A stretch of 41,823 nt of DNA from Trueperaceae bacterium (GCA_020431825.1 JAGQHN010000006.1:1-41823); one strand, 5' to 3'; numbered from the stretch's first letter, positions 16,244-25,112 are shown. Numbers and translations: made by a program. The notes: generated by a model not told the origin, from the sequence alone.

Positions 16244-17089
16244 CTAGGGGGGGTCTAAACTTAGCTCGAGACGGTTGACTTCTGAGGGTAGGGCTAAGGG
16301 CTGACCATTTTGAAAAAGCTCGAGTTGCGCAAAGTCTGGTGACTCGAGTACCGCTGGCGGCTCAAAACTAAAACTTTCTTCAGGGTCTAAAGTCTGGTCA
16401 TAGATGGGAGCAGCATCTTTAAAGACTGTCACCCTGATGGCGGCTCGAGCTTTGAGCACAACCTGGCTGTCGTCAGATAAGTTTAACTGGGCTTTACCAA
16501 GTTCATCACCAGGAACCATTCTAGTAGTATCGGCATAGCTTTCCTGAGCAGCACCAGCATCGGCAGCACCGACTAAGCCGGGTTGTGGACTTACTGAACG
16601 TTCTGCCTGAGCTAATGCAGGAGCAGGATCAAGAGGCTTATTGCTTTCTGTTTCCTCAGCCATGGCCATGTCGCTTTCGGTGCTATCAGCAAGATCACCT
16701 GTGATAGGGCTGGCAGGTGCTGGAGGCGGTTCAGCTGCGGGACTGGGTTCAGTCGGTAGCACAGTTGCTGAGGTGGTTTTTGCTGCTTTTTGATGGGTCG
16801 GAAACTGAGGTAAAAAGACAACAAGCACAACCAGGGCTGCAATGGAAGCACTTGCCAGACTTAGCATTTGGGGTCTATTTAGCTTCCTGAAACTCGCAAA
16901 GCGCCACCTAAGTGCCAGCAAAAGAGCAGAACTAACTACGTGAAACCGTTCTTGCCAGGAAGGTATAAAGCCAAGCTCAAAGTGCATGGCCTCGAGCCAT
17001 TCCTTATCTTTTTTAGCTGAGATAGCGTAGGCAAGGTCGAGCAAGACCCGAAGAAAAAAACCAAGTTTTGGTTTGGGAAAAGTGTTCAT
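16244..17089 (-). CDS. PadR-linked single-pass membrane protein with RodZ-C-like domain
   Basis: 281 residues. The cytoplasmic N-terminus contains EWLEAMHFELGFIPSWQERF, like the short prefix domain of PadR-partner and anti-sigma-type membrane proteins. A membrane helix at about 74-93 is followed by a long Pro/Ala/Glu-rich linker (about 100-190). The C-terminal domain RVTVFKDAAPIYDQTLDPEE.. has the strand pattern of DUF4115, the RodZ C-terminal domain. The start codon overlaps the PadR stop (ATGA), so the pair is translationally coupled. Probably a sensor or anti-regulator of envelope state; this is inference. Confidence 0.65.
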   Translation of the reverse strand: MNTFPKPKLGFFLRVLLDLAYAISAKKDKEWLEAMHFELGFIPSWQERFHVVSSALLLALRWRFASFRKLNRPQMLSLASASIAALVVLVVFLPQFPTHQKAAKTTSATVLPTEPSPAAEPPPAPASPITGDLADSTESDMAMAEETESNKPLDPAPALAQAERSVSPQPGLVGAADAGAAQESYADTTRMVPGDELGKAQLNLSDDSQVVLKARAAIRVTVFKDAAPIYDQTLDPEESFSFEPPAVLESPDFAQLELFQNGQPLALPSEVNRLELSLDPP

Positions 17090-17382
17090 GATTCTTCCAT
17101 TGCCTTGATACCTTCTTCATATTCGTGCTCGATGAGTGCGCGTTCAGCATAATATTTACCCTGTGTTGTAAGGGTGTAGCTGATTCGGCAGCGACCTTCG
17201 ATAATTTCGGTCTCCTTTTCCACATAGCCCTCGTCAAAAAGGCGTTTTAGCAGGCCATAAAGGGTGCCTGGGCCAAGTCCTAGATCTTTCATCATGTCAT
17301 AACCATAGGCACTGGTTTGCAGCAGATGGGCCAGAACCCGTACCTGCTGTTTTGAAGGCACCCGACTGCGCCTGGCGCTCAT
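17086..17382 (-). CDS. PadR-family transcriptional repressor
   Basis: 98 residues forming a single winged helix: GYDMMKDLGLGPGTLYGLLKRLFDEGYVEKETEIIEGRCRISYTLTTQGK. The LG.GTLYG.L.RL...G motif is diagnostic of PadR. It lacks the long C-terminal dimer helix of full PadR and belongs to the short PadR-s2 group, which usually represses the adjacent membrane-protein gene. Here that gene overlaps by four bases. ATG at 17382 has GAGGG upstream. A TATATATCGA stretch near 17440-17450 might be an operator, but no clear dyad is seen. Confidence 0.88.
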   Translation of the reverse strand: MSARRSRVPSKQQVRVLAHLLQTSAYGYDMMKDLGLGPGTLYGLLKRLFDEGYVEKETEIIEGRCRISYTLTTQGKYYAERALIEHEYEEGIKAMEES

Positions 17383-17525
17383 GGACAGCCCTCATGCTTA
17401 GTTAGTCTAGAATAAGACCTTCTCTGGGTGAAAGAAAAGTCGATATATACCTTCTGACACATAGGAACAAAAACCTAGTAGTGCAGCTTGAAGCATAGCA
17501 TTAAGGGTAGACCTGGATGCAAATC

Positions 17526-17984
17526 CTAAAGGCTTTCGACATAGTCTTTTGCTTCACGCAAGCTTAATCCGGTCAGGGCACGAACTTCGCGTATGGCTTC
17601 AATCTTACTCCGGCTTTTTATGGTTTTGATAGCGTCCTCGAGTTCTTGGCTTAAAGGTAAGTTGAGCTGAGTTGCTGCGCTCTCCTCCTGGTCAAGGCTT
17701 TCGACATAATCTTTGGCCTCTTTCAGACCTACGCCTTTTGCCTCCCGGTAATACTTAATGGCCTCGAGCTTGCGCCCTTCTTTTAAGAGTGTAGCAAGAT
17801 GCTCAACCTGGAATTCTGTGTGCGGGCGAGGTTTTCGGGATAAAAACTGGCCACTAAAAAGGGCAAATACAAACAGGACTCCTGCAAAAACAATGAAGCC
17901 AGTATTTTGTCTTGGAGCACCCAAATAGCCCAAACCAAATAGGAGCAGTAAAACCGCTGCCATTAAAAAAAGCAGGCGTGCCAT
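17526..17984 (-). CDS. Membrane protein with two ribosomal L7/L12 C-terminal-like repeats
   Basis: 152 residues. Two membrane helices (about 3-20 and 29-48) are followed by two repeats of an L7/L12 CTD-like unit at residues 68-97 and 123-152. Both end in the same EAKDYVESL, preceded by KLEAIKYYREAKGVGL and KIEAIREVRALTGLSL. In ribosomal L7/L12 the corresponding sequence (KIxVIKxVRxxTGLGLKEAKxxV) recruits translation GTPases. A membrane-anchored tandem version suggests a binding scaffold, but no function is known to me. ATG at 17984 has AAAGGA upstream. Confidence 0.78.
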   Translation of the reverse strand: MARLLFLMAAVLLLLFGLGYLGAPRQNTGFIVFAGVLFVFALFSGQFLSRKPRPHTEFQVEHLATLLKEGRKLEAIKYYREAKGVGLKEAKDYVESLDQEESAATQLNLPLSQELEDAIKTIKSRSKIEAIREVRALTGLSLREAKDYVESL

Positions 17985-18164
17985 TTTTTTCCTTTCAGGA
18001 AACCCTGAGCTTATTATATATGGCCTTGCCTAAAGGCTGGGGTGAAAAAGCTATTTTTTCTGGTGAAAGTTAATCTGGGGCCGAAAGCGTAACTGAAATT
18101 AGCTGAGCGTGGAGCTTGTGATGCCTGACCTAAAAAATGTCTAGCTCTCCTCCACAATGGGCTT

Positions 18165-18434
18165 ATGTACGTATTCAAATGCCGCCACTGTGGATCCGAA
18201 CATCTAAAGGCAGAGTACTTATCGATTGTACGTTGCCCGAATTGCCGCAATGTTTGTAAGCTCGAGCGTTATAGCCCAGAGCTGGTAACCAAACATAAAC
18301 TGCTTGGCAGTTGCAGCTCACTGCTTCGTTCACTCGAAGAAGCAAGGCTTAACCGGACCCCCCTAAGTTTGGAAGAAACCCGTCTTATACGAGAAACCCA
18401 GTTAAAACTCTCGAGTTTTTTAAAGTTGCGATAA
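18165..18434 (+). CDS. Small zinc-ribbon protein
   Basis: 89 residues. The N-terminus forms a four-cysteine zinc ribbon, C6xxC9 and C24xxC27 (CRHC, CPNC). Then comes a helical tail rich in Leu, Glu and Arg (SLLRSLEEARLNRTPLSLEE). No SD site; CACAAT lies exactly 6 nt before ATG, a near match to the leaderless box. No family recognised. A 10-bp hairpin follows at 18519. Likely a nucleic-acid or protein-binding adaptor, inferred from the ribbon alone. Confidence 0.6.
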   Translation: MYVFKCRHCGSEHLKAEYLSIVRCPNCRNVCKLERYSPELVTKHKLLGSCSSLLRSLEEARLNRTPLSLEETRLIRETQLKLSSFLKLR

Positions 18435-18518
18435 TCCTTGCATCTTCATAAAACCTGATGCCTGTGTTGCTATGTGACGCTTGTACCTCAGCTTTTGTTA
18501 TTATGCACTAACATGAAA

Positions 18519-18548
18519 AGCTTAGACTACCCTAGCTGAGTCTAAGCT
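18519..18548 (+). terminator. 10-bp hairpin after the zinc-ribbon gene
   Basis: AGCTTAGACT (18519-18528) pairs perfectly with AGTCTAAGCT (18539-18548) around a 10-nt loop, followed by GTATTTATAT. The weak U-run makes it either a poor terminator or a leader hairpin of the next gene. Confidence 0.5.
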
Positions 18549-18615
18549 GTATTTATATGTCTGATTTAGGAAAGATTACGTCATTAGTTGAGGTATTTAC
18601 CCATGAGGAGTCATC

Positions 18616-20301
18616 ATGAAAGCCAAACCTAAAATTCTGCATTTTCTTGTGCTGGTCTTGTTAATCTTGCTAGCGGCCTGTCAACAAGACCCACAAGATA
18701 TCACCCTGGATACTGATATTGGAAAAACCAATCTAAGTTTCCCTAATTCGGTATTAATTTTGTATACGGACTCGAGCCCAAGTTTCTTACGTGCTCAAAG
18801 TGCCTCGAGCGCCAAATATCTTATGCCTGGGGTATTGCCAGAACGTATGAAAGAAAGTGATCACGAGGGTGATCATGATGAACCCATTATTAACACTGCC
18901 GCTATTCGTACCCAGGCTATAACCTATACTGATATCTCAAAAACCTATGCCACCTTTATTGCTAACTTAGCGCGCCGCTATGAAGGTATCAATGTGGTCA
19001 TGCAACCAGTCTCGAGCTATCAGGCAGGTCAGGCCACCGAGTACCTGCGCACTTTTTACATGGGCAGTACCTATGGTGATCCTGTACCGCCAGCGCTTAT
19101 CGCCGATGTGACAGCAGGTGCGCCTGTTACCTGGATTAACTATCAAGTCTGGAATCTGGATCTGGCTTCTTTAGGTCTAAGCTATAAACAAATTATTCCT
19201 GCCTATACTCAGCCGCTCTATACGACGACTTATAATCAGGTTGATTACCGGGGCTACACCTTTAAAAAGTATCAGGCACCCATGGAAATCATTGAAGTTT
19301 CGGCTGATAGACCTGATGTTGTTGTTCATGCAAGTGCCAAAAACCCGGCTGGTCAAACCATTCCCTATGCTGTTCAGAGTGGCAACTTCTGGTACTTTGC
19401 CGATCTCCCCTTTGCCTATATGCATGAGACGGATCGCTACCTGATTTTTGCTGATCTTATGGGGCCCATGCTGGGCCATCAGGAAACCTGTGCGCCTCAA
19501 GCCGTGGCTCGTATGGAAGACCTGAACCCAAGCAATACGTCAGCAGAGCTGAAGCGCATGATTGACAGCTTAAACAAGCTCAGAATTCCTTTTGCTGCAA
19601 CGGTTATTCCTTACTATTACAATAACAATACCAACGTTACCTTGCGCTGGAGCGACAATCTTACTGCCCTGCGTCAGGTGCTGCGTATTCCTGGATTAAG
19701 GGCTGGTGGTAGCCTCTTCCAGCACGGTCTAACTCATCAGTACAAAGATTTGAAAAACCGTGACGGTGAAACAGGCCTGGACTGGGAATTCTGGGATGCC
19801 AATATCAATGGGCCAATAGCTGGCTTAACTGTTAATGAAGCCATTACTCGAATTACTGAAGGGAAAGCGATTCTGCAAAGTTTTGGTATGAACCCAGTTG
19901 GCTGGACCACGCCTCACTACGCTTTTGAACCTAGTTTTGGCTCAGCCATTAACGGTGTTTTCAACCGCTCATTTGAGCGCCGTCTTTATCAGCAAGGTGA
20001 TTTGGTAGCGGGTCAGTTCTTCCCCTATCCGGTAAAAGATGCTTACGGTAGTCTGATGGTACCGGAAAATGGCGGCAGCATTCAGCCTAACTATCTGGTT
20101 TCAGATGTACTCGAGGCTGCCAGAGCAAACCGTGTTTTACGTTGCCCCTGGTTTGGTCTGTTCTTCCACCCCTATATTCTTGACCCTCAGTATGATGGTG
20201 CCAATGCCGTTTCGGTTGCTCAGTTTGAAGCTATGCTCACTGAAATCAAAAACATGGGCTACACCTTTGTTGAGCCTTCAAAAGTTACCCTGGCAAAATA
20301 A
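18616..20301 (+). CDS. Lipoprotein with DUF2334 (polysaccharide deacetylase-like) domain
   Basis: 561 residues. The signal peptide ends in the lipobox LLAAC (C22). The first 290 residues are an N-terminal region of unknown fold. The C-terminal part matches DUF2334, a carbohydrate-esterase-4-like fold: ARMEDLNPSNT, LRIPFAATVIPYYYN, a metal-site-like HGLTHQ, and GWTTPHYAF. The related NodB fold removes acetyl groups from polysaccharides; activity of DUF2334 itself is unproven. The lipoprotein signal places it on the outer face of a membrane. ATG at 18616 has GAGGAG upstream. A strong terminator follows. Confidence 0.82.
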   Translation: MKAKPKILHFLVLVLLILLAACQQDPQDITLDTDIGKTNLSFPNSVLILYTDSSPSFLRAQSASSAKYLMPGVLPERMKESDHEGDHDEPIINTAAIRTQAITYTDISKTYATFIANLARRYEGINVVMQPVSSYQAGQATEYLRTFYMGSTYGDPVPPALIADVTAGAPVTWINYQVWNLDLASLGLSYKQIIPAYTQPLYTTTYNQVDYRGYTFKKYQAPMEIIEVSADRPDVVVHASAKNPAGQTIPYAVQSGNFWYFADLPFAYMHETDRYLIFADLMGPMLGHQETCAPQAVARMEDLNPSNTSAELKRMIDSLNKLRIPFAATVIPYYYNNNTNVTLRWSDNLTALRQVLRIPGLRAGGSLFQHGLTHQYKDLKNRDGETGLDWEFWDANINGPIAGLTVNEAITRITEGKAILQSFGMNPVGWTTPHYAFEPSFGSAINGVFNRSFERRLYQQGDLVAGQFFPYPVKDAYGSLMVPENGGSIQPNYLVSDVLEAARANRVLRCPWFGLFFHPYILDPQYDGANAVSVAQFEAMLTEIKNMGYTFVEPSKVTLAK

Positions 20302-20320
20302 CTTAAGTTGACTTCTCAGG

Positions 20321-20351
20321 ACTGGAGGGCTCGAGCCCTCCAGTTTTTTTA
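20321..20351 (+). terminator. Strong terminator with CTCGAG at its apex
   Basis: A 24-bp perfect palindrome at 20321-20344 (ACTGGAGGG, CTCGAG, CCCTCCAGT) is followed by a run of seven T. It ends the DUF2334 gene. Confidence 0.9.
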
Positions 20352-20993
20352 GGTTCTCCTGGAAAACTACCGTTTTTAACGGTGCTAAAGGCTGTTCATT
20401 TTTTTATCCTTTTCAAATGTTTTCGAAGGCTACTTCTTTTAGTCCAGGTTCTTTTACTTGATCCTGGGTTGTTGAGAAAGAGGCGCAGTTTGCTTGCATA
20501 TCTGCCAGGGCTTACACCGTCTGCTGAAACTTGGAATAGCATTCTCGTTACCCTCGGATTAGCTCGCAATAAGGATGACCCCAGCAGTGCTTACTGGAAA
20601 GGCCATTCCTATTACTCTCGCTTTTTACCGTGCTTAACATTTTGCTTTGCTTAACAAGGGCAAAGAATAAAAGTAAAGTATCTAAGTACTTAAGGGGAAA
20701 GCATACGTACCTTTATTCGCCTTACATATTTGTCTATGACTGGGCACAGCCGCCATGAAATCCTTTAAGCATGCGTTTTGTTCTTAAAGTTTATTTACGG
20801 GAACACATAGTTTAGAGAGTTTAAGGTTGTTTAGATGGTTGTAAGTTTGCTTCTAAAATTATGCTGAGCAGGCATAGAATTTAGCTCTCAATTAAGTCTA
20901 TCAGATCATTAAAAGGCTTTTATTGTCTGTTTCCTAAAACCACCAAAAAACCAACTTTTTCCTGCTATGGATAACGCAAGAAAGGAATTTTCG
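20352..20993. other. About 640-bp intergenic region without a convincing gene
   Basis: A 90-codon frame at 20382-20654 lacks an SD site and recognisable sequence and is not accepted. Small stems include ACCGTT..AACGGT near 20369 and CTTTGC/GCAAAG at 20645-20665, neither with a T-run. It has no CTCGAG. It may hold the promoter and leader of the quinoprotein operon. Confidence 0.5.
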
Positions 20994-23048
20994 ATGCGTG
21001 CCAAATTAGTTTTATTTGTTTTTCTCATACTCGTTTCGACGGCTATGGCTCAGGCGCTACCTTTTACCAATGAGCAAGCCAGTAGTGGAGAAGCGGTCTA
21101 TAACGAACATTGTGCCGAGTGTCATGGTCAAAATCTTATGAAGCAGGGCTATCCAGATTTAGCAGGAAATAAGTTTACCAATAAGTGGAGTGGAAAAAGT
21201 CTGGATGAACTTTATTTTATTATCAGCACTACCATGCCGCAGGGGCATCCAGGTAGCTTAGCTAAGAAGGATTATTTAGACGTTACCGCCTATATTTTGC
21301 AACAGAATGACTATAAAGCGAGTGGAGAAGCCTTGGGTCCTGATAATATGCAAAATGCTGTGCTAGCGCAGGCTACAGAGCCAAACTCGAGTGGTCATGG
21401 AATGAATAGCAGCAGTTCTGAAACCGACAAAACTGAAGAAACTGCGAGTGAAAATAGCTCAGAACAGAGTTCTGAAAATGCTGGCTCGAGCAGCGATCAG
21501 GGGCAAGACGCCAGCGCTCCTAAGACCTTATCGTTAAGTGGTCCAAACCAGGACCAGCTTAATGCTGCCTCAGACTCGAGTGACAGCTGGCTGTTTTATA
21601 ACCATGGTTATAGTGGAGAGCGGCACTCGAGCCTGGATCAGATAAATACGGACAATGTTATTGATTTGCAGCGTTCATGTACCTATGACTTTGATGAACT
21701 TGGCGGGTTCCAGGGAACGCCGCAGGTGTATCAGGGGGTCATGTTTGTCACCTTTATGAATAAAACTGTAGCGCTTGATGCCAGTAATTGTGAGCTTATC
21801 TGGGAATATGACTATACTACTGTTTCCCCTGTCGTGCTCGAGACCAACCGCGGGGTTGCACTTTATGACGGCAAGGTCATTCGCGGTACGCCCGATGCCC
21901 ATCTGATTGCCTTAGACATTAATACCGGCAATCTTATCTGGAATGTACCTGTTGAAGATTCATCTTTAGGCTATTTTTTAAGTTCTGCCCCGATTGTCTG
22001 GAACGACATGGTCTTTATTGGTGACGCAGGTGCTGACTGGGGAATTAAAGGCAAAATGTACGCCTTTGATGTAAATAATGGCTCAAAAATCTGGGAGTTT
22101 GACGTTATTCCTACAGGGGATCAAGCAGGAGCCGATACCTGGCAAAGTGCTGATAGCACCAGTACCGGGGGCGGCAGCATGTGGACAAGTTATACCTTAG
22201 ATAAAGATGCTGAGCTGCTTTATATTTCAGTTGGTAACCCCGCGCCTGATTTTGCTGCAGAATACCGTCCTGGCGATAATCTGTACACCGATAGTGTCAT
22301 TGTCTTAAATGCCAACTCGGGCGAGCTCGAGCATTATTATCAGCAAATTCCAAATGATGACAAGGATTATGATACGGCAGCGGCTCCGGTGATTTACCAG
22401 CAAGACGGTACGAAAATGGTAAGTGTTGCCACCAAGGCTGGTTACCTGTTTACCTATAACGATGAAACTCAGGAAGAACTTTACCGCGTTCCCCTTATCA
22501 CGGTAGAAAATCAGGATGAACCTGTAACAGAAGAAGGAATAAGGGTGTGTCCTAACTGGAGTGGCGGGTCTCAGTGGTCAGGCCCGAGCTATATGGACGG
22601 CACCCTATTTGTCAATATGGTGGATTGGTGCGGTACTGCAACCTTGAATGAAGTGCGCTATGTAAAACAGCAGCTCTATCTGGGTGGAGCGATGGAGCTC
22701 GAGCCAAATGCAAATGCCGTTGGTGTGACCTCTGCGGTTGACGCTGCCAGTGGGGAAATTAAGTGGCAATTTAAACGTCAGGGTACGCGCATCGTAGGAG
22801 GGATTACGACGACCGATGGCGGCCTCGTTTTAACTGGAGATATGCTGGGCAATTTTTATGCCCTAAATGCCGAAGATGGCTCGCTGCTCTATATGGACAA
22901 CATTGATAATGCGCCGATTGGTGGTGGCATTTCAACCTACTCAATAGATGATACCCAGTATCTTGCTGTTGCCGCTGGTAATAGCTCGAGAGGTGCTACC
23001 GGCGTGACTGCTATGCCTGCCCGCATCGTTATTTATTCGCTAAGATGA
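20994..23048 (+). CDS. PQQ-dependent dehydrogenase with N-terminal cytochrome c domain
   Basis: 684 residues. A signal peptide (about 1-20, ending AMA) leads into a cytochrome c domain with heme site C40-A-E-C43-H44 and probable axial Met in TTMPQGHPG. A Ser/Glu-rich linker (about 120-190) joins it to a PQQ beta-propeller. The propeller has NRGVALYDGKVIRGTPDAHL, TGGGSMWTSYTLD, VGNPAPDF (Ca/PQQ site Asn) and RPGDNLYTDSV, as in quinoprotein alcohol dehydrogenases. These oxidise alcohols in the periplasm. In known quinohemoproteins the heme domain is usually C-terminal; here it is N-terminal. ATG at 20994 follows AAAGGAA; an ATG 27 bp upstream is less likely. Overlaps the next gene by ATGA. Confidence 0.9.
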   Translation: MRAKLVLFVFLILVSTAMAQALPFTNEQASSGEAVYNEHCAECHGQNLMKQGYPDLAGNKFTNKWSGKSLDELYFIISTTMPQGHPGSLAKKDYLDVTAYILQQNDYKASGEALGPDNMQNAVLAQATEPNSSGHGMNSSSSETDKTEETASENSSEQSSENAGSSSDQGQDASAPKTLSLSGPNQDQLNAASDSSDSWLFYNHGYSGERHSSLDQINTDNVIDLQRSCTYDFDELGGFQGTPQVYQGVMFVTFMNKTVALDASNCELIWEYDYTTVSPVVLETNRGVALYDGKVIRGTPDAHLIALDINTGNLIWNVPVEDSSLGYFLSSAPIVWNDMVFIGDAGADWGIKGKMYAFDVNNGSKIWEFDVIPTGDQAGADTWQSADSTSTGGGSMWTSYTLDKDAELLYISVGNPAPDFAAEYRPGDNLYTDSVIVLNANSGELEHYYQQIPNDDKDYDTAAAPVIYQQDGTKMVSVATKAGYLFTYNDETQEELYRVPLITVENQDEPVTEEGIRVCPNWSGGSQWSGPSYMDGTLFVNMVDWCGTATLNEVRYVKQQLYLGGAMELEPNANAVGVTSAVDAASGEIKWQFKRQGTRIVGGITTTDGGLVLTGDMLGNFYALNAEDGSLLYMDNIDNAPIGGGISTYSIDDTQYLAVAAGNSSRGATGVTAMPARIVIYSLR

Positions 23049-23743
23049 AGACCCTAGTTACGAGCTTGCTAATAGGTTTACTAAGTAGCACTGCACTGGC
23101 GATCAATTTTGAGTTGAGCCAGGAAGATGTGCAGCGGGCTATTAGTGCAGGCACCGAAATGGTTTCGCCCCAAAATGGGTATAAAATTGGTGATTATGTC
23201 GTGCACGAATACATTCAGGACGTCAGACTTGGGCCAAATGATCCTGAAGTTGATGCGGTCACGCTAAGTACCCCTTTTGAAACCTTGCGAAAGCGTGCCT
23301 ATTATGCGGCCTATCAGAAAAAAACCCTGGCTGAAACGCAGATCAATGACATTCTGGATAGTACCCAGAACAAGATTAGCTTTAACCTGTATGTGCATAG
23401 TCCTAAAAGTGTGCAGGAAGAACTCGAGCAATTTCAAAAAGCCTATCTGGATGACCAGAATCAGGAGGAATCACAAAGACAGCAAAGCTTTCTTGATCTT
23501 TATTCTGAGGCGAGTCTGAAGGTTGACGGTACGACTTTAACGGCCAGCCCAGAGATCAAAGGTCCTTATCAGGATCAGTTTTCTACCATTGAAGGCAAGC
23601 CCGAGTTTCGCTTTTTAGGTGTTATCACCTATACGTTTGATCTTTCGGGAACTGAACTCGAGGGTCAAACCGGTACCTTAAGCTTTCAGGATAGTGAGGG
23701 TAAGACCTATGAGGAGACCATTGACTTTGACAGCTATTTTTGA
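23045..23743 (+). CDS. Secreted partner of the quinohemoprotein, unknown function
   Basis: 232 residues with a signal peptide (MKTLVTSLLIGLLSSTALA) and a soluble, acidic mature domain. The mature part starts INFELSQEDVQRAISAGTEM, has a Gln/Glu-rich helix in the middle (about 110-150) and a beta-rich C-terminus. I do not recognise the family. The start overlaps the dehydrogenase stop (ATGA), so it is translated together with it and may act in its maturation or as a periplasmic partner. A strong terminator follows. Confidence 0.75.
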   Translation: MKTLVTSLLIGLLSSTALAINFELSQEDVQRAISAGTEMVSPQNGYKIGDYVVHEYIQDVRLGPNDPEVDAVTLSTPFETLRKRAYYAAYQKKTLAETQINDILDSTQNKISFNLYVHSPKSVQEELEQFQKAYLDDQNQEESQRQQSFLDLYSEASLKVDGTTLTASPEIKGPYQDQFSTIEGKPEFRFLGVITYTFDLSGTELEGQTGTLSFQDSEGKTYEETIDFDSYF

Positions 23744-23763
23744 GTTGAGCTAGACAGAAACGT

Positions 23764-23798
23764 TAAGGCTAAGATGTCATATCTTAGCCTTAGTTTTT
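23764..23798 (+). terminator. Rho-independent terminator of the quinoprotein operon
   Basis: TAAGGCTAAGAT (23764-23775) and ATCTTAGCCTTA (23781-23792) form a perfect 12-bp stem with a 5-nt loop, followed by GTTTTT. Confidence 0.92.
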
Positions 23799-23960
23799 GG
23801 AAATGTGTCGACCTATATTCAAGCCGTTTTCAGGTAGGAGTGCTCGAGGCCCAAAACAGCCAGTATAGAAAACAATCTGTACTGTAAAGCTTCTGTAATA
23901 AAACCTCTTTACACTTACTGTTCAGATGATGGTAACCCTCAAGAGGTTCTAAGGCTCCTT

Positions 23961-25091
23961 ATGAACCAAAGAATTACGCAAGTCAATGCAGAGATAAAAG
24001 ATGCCCTGAAAAAAGCCGCATGGTTAGGCTTCTCCCGCTCCATGCTGGTAGGTAGTGTATTACAATTTGCACTTTTTTTTCTGGCACCTGCGTTTACAGG
24101 GCCTACGCATATCTGGCGAACTATTTTTGGCCTTACCTGCATCGTTATGCTTTTGCTGTTTTTTGCCAATCAGCGTTTTGTCAGTCTCTACCGATATATC
24201 TATTTCTTTTTGTTTACAACCCTGGGTTTGGCCCAGCTCGAGAGCTTTTTGGTCCTCCGCTACAGCTCAACTGTAGCAGCTGTTGCTGCGGTTAATTTGT
24301 TGGCAGGCTTTGGCATTTTGTCGATTCGTGCTCTTTTACTCTTTGTTAGTTTAACAACGTTTGGCTATGGTTACTGGCTCTGGACCTTTAATGCGCATCA
24401 ACTTATCAATACAGAGTCAAGTATTTATCTTATGACATTAGCCTACGCTTTTGTCCTTCACTTTCGCTTTAAACAGAATATGGTTCAGCAAATTAAGCAT
24501 GCAAAGGTTCTCGAGCAACGAAGTCTTGAACTCGAGCAACTGCATAAAAAATACGAGCGCCTTAGTCAAATGGATGAACTCACAGATGTCTACAATCGGC
24601 GCTATTTTATTCAGGAAGCAGAGCGCTATATAGCATTGGCAAAGCGTCATCATCTTTCCTTTTCGATACTTCTTTTTGACTTAGACCACTTTAAAAGGGT
24701 TAATGACAGCAAAGGCCATCTGGTAGGAGACGTTGTGCTCAGAGAAGTTGCCAGAAGGGTCAAGCAGACGCTACGTGAAACAGATGTGTGTGCCCGCTAC
24801 GGTGGTGAAGAATTTGTGCTGCTCTTACCCTTTACCGGCCTCGAGCAAGCCCTGATTGTTTCTGAACGCTTGCGCAAGCTGATTTCTGAAACGCCTATTA
24901 GTTATGGGCAGGGAGAACTCTGGGTAAGCTCGAGTTTTGGTTTGGCCGTCTCGCAGGAAAAATGTACCTTAGAAACCATGCTGCAGCGAGCCGATAAGGC
25001 ACTGTATCAGGCGAAAGATAGGGGGCGAAACCGTGTTGAGGTAGCTTTTTTTGAAGCGGCTAATGAGGCATCTATAAGTCATTTCAGGTAA
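23961..25091 (+). CDS. Membrane-bound diguanylate cyclase (GGDEF)
   Basis: 376 residues. Five or six membrane helices span about 20-175, then a coiled coil (KVLEQRSLELEQLHKKYERL) and a GGDEF domain. The active site is GGEEF at 281-285. The inhibitory I-site RxxD (R272-E-T-D275) lies exactly five residues before it, so the enzyme should make c-di-GMP and be product-inhibited. The DxLTxxxNRR-type start (MDELTDVYNRRYF) is present. The input domain resembles generic membrane sensors and its signal is unknown. The leader has an 8-bp inverted repeat (AACCTCTT 23902-23909 / AAGAGGTT 23941-23948) just before the start. Confidence 0.92.
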   Translation: MNQRITQVNAEIKDALKKAAWLGFSRSMLVGSVLQFALFFLAPAFTGPTHIWRTIFGLTCIVMLLLFFANQRFVSLYRYIYFFLFTTLGLAQLESFLVLRYSSTVAAVAAVNLLAGFGILSIRALLLFVSLTTFGYGYWLWTFNAHQLINTESSIYLMTLAYAFVLHFRFKQNMVQQIKHAKVLEQRSLELEQLHKKYERLSQMDELTDVYNRRYFIQEAERYIALAKRHHLSFSILLFDLDHFKRVNDSKGHLVGDVVLREVARRVKQTLRETDVCARYGGEEFVLLLPFTGLEQALIVSERLRKLISETPISYGQGELWVSSSFGLAVSQEKCTLETMLQRADKALYQAKDRGRNRVEVAFFEAANEASISHFR

Positions 25092-25112
25092 TGATAATTA
25101 CCGTTTCTTTTT
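25087..25112 (+). terminator. Palindrome and weak terminator at the end of the GGDEF gene
   Basis: GGTAAT, GATA, ATTACC (25087-25102) form a 6-bp hairpin overlapping the stop codon, followed by GTTTCTTTTTG. It also looks like a short metal-regulator dyad, but it is about 220 bp from the ATPase start. Confidence 0.4.

Noticed and set aside
20382-20654. 90-codon frame in the gap before the quinoprotein gene
   Set aside because: No SD site, no recognisable sequence, and it lies directly after a terminator.
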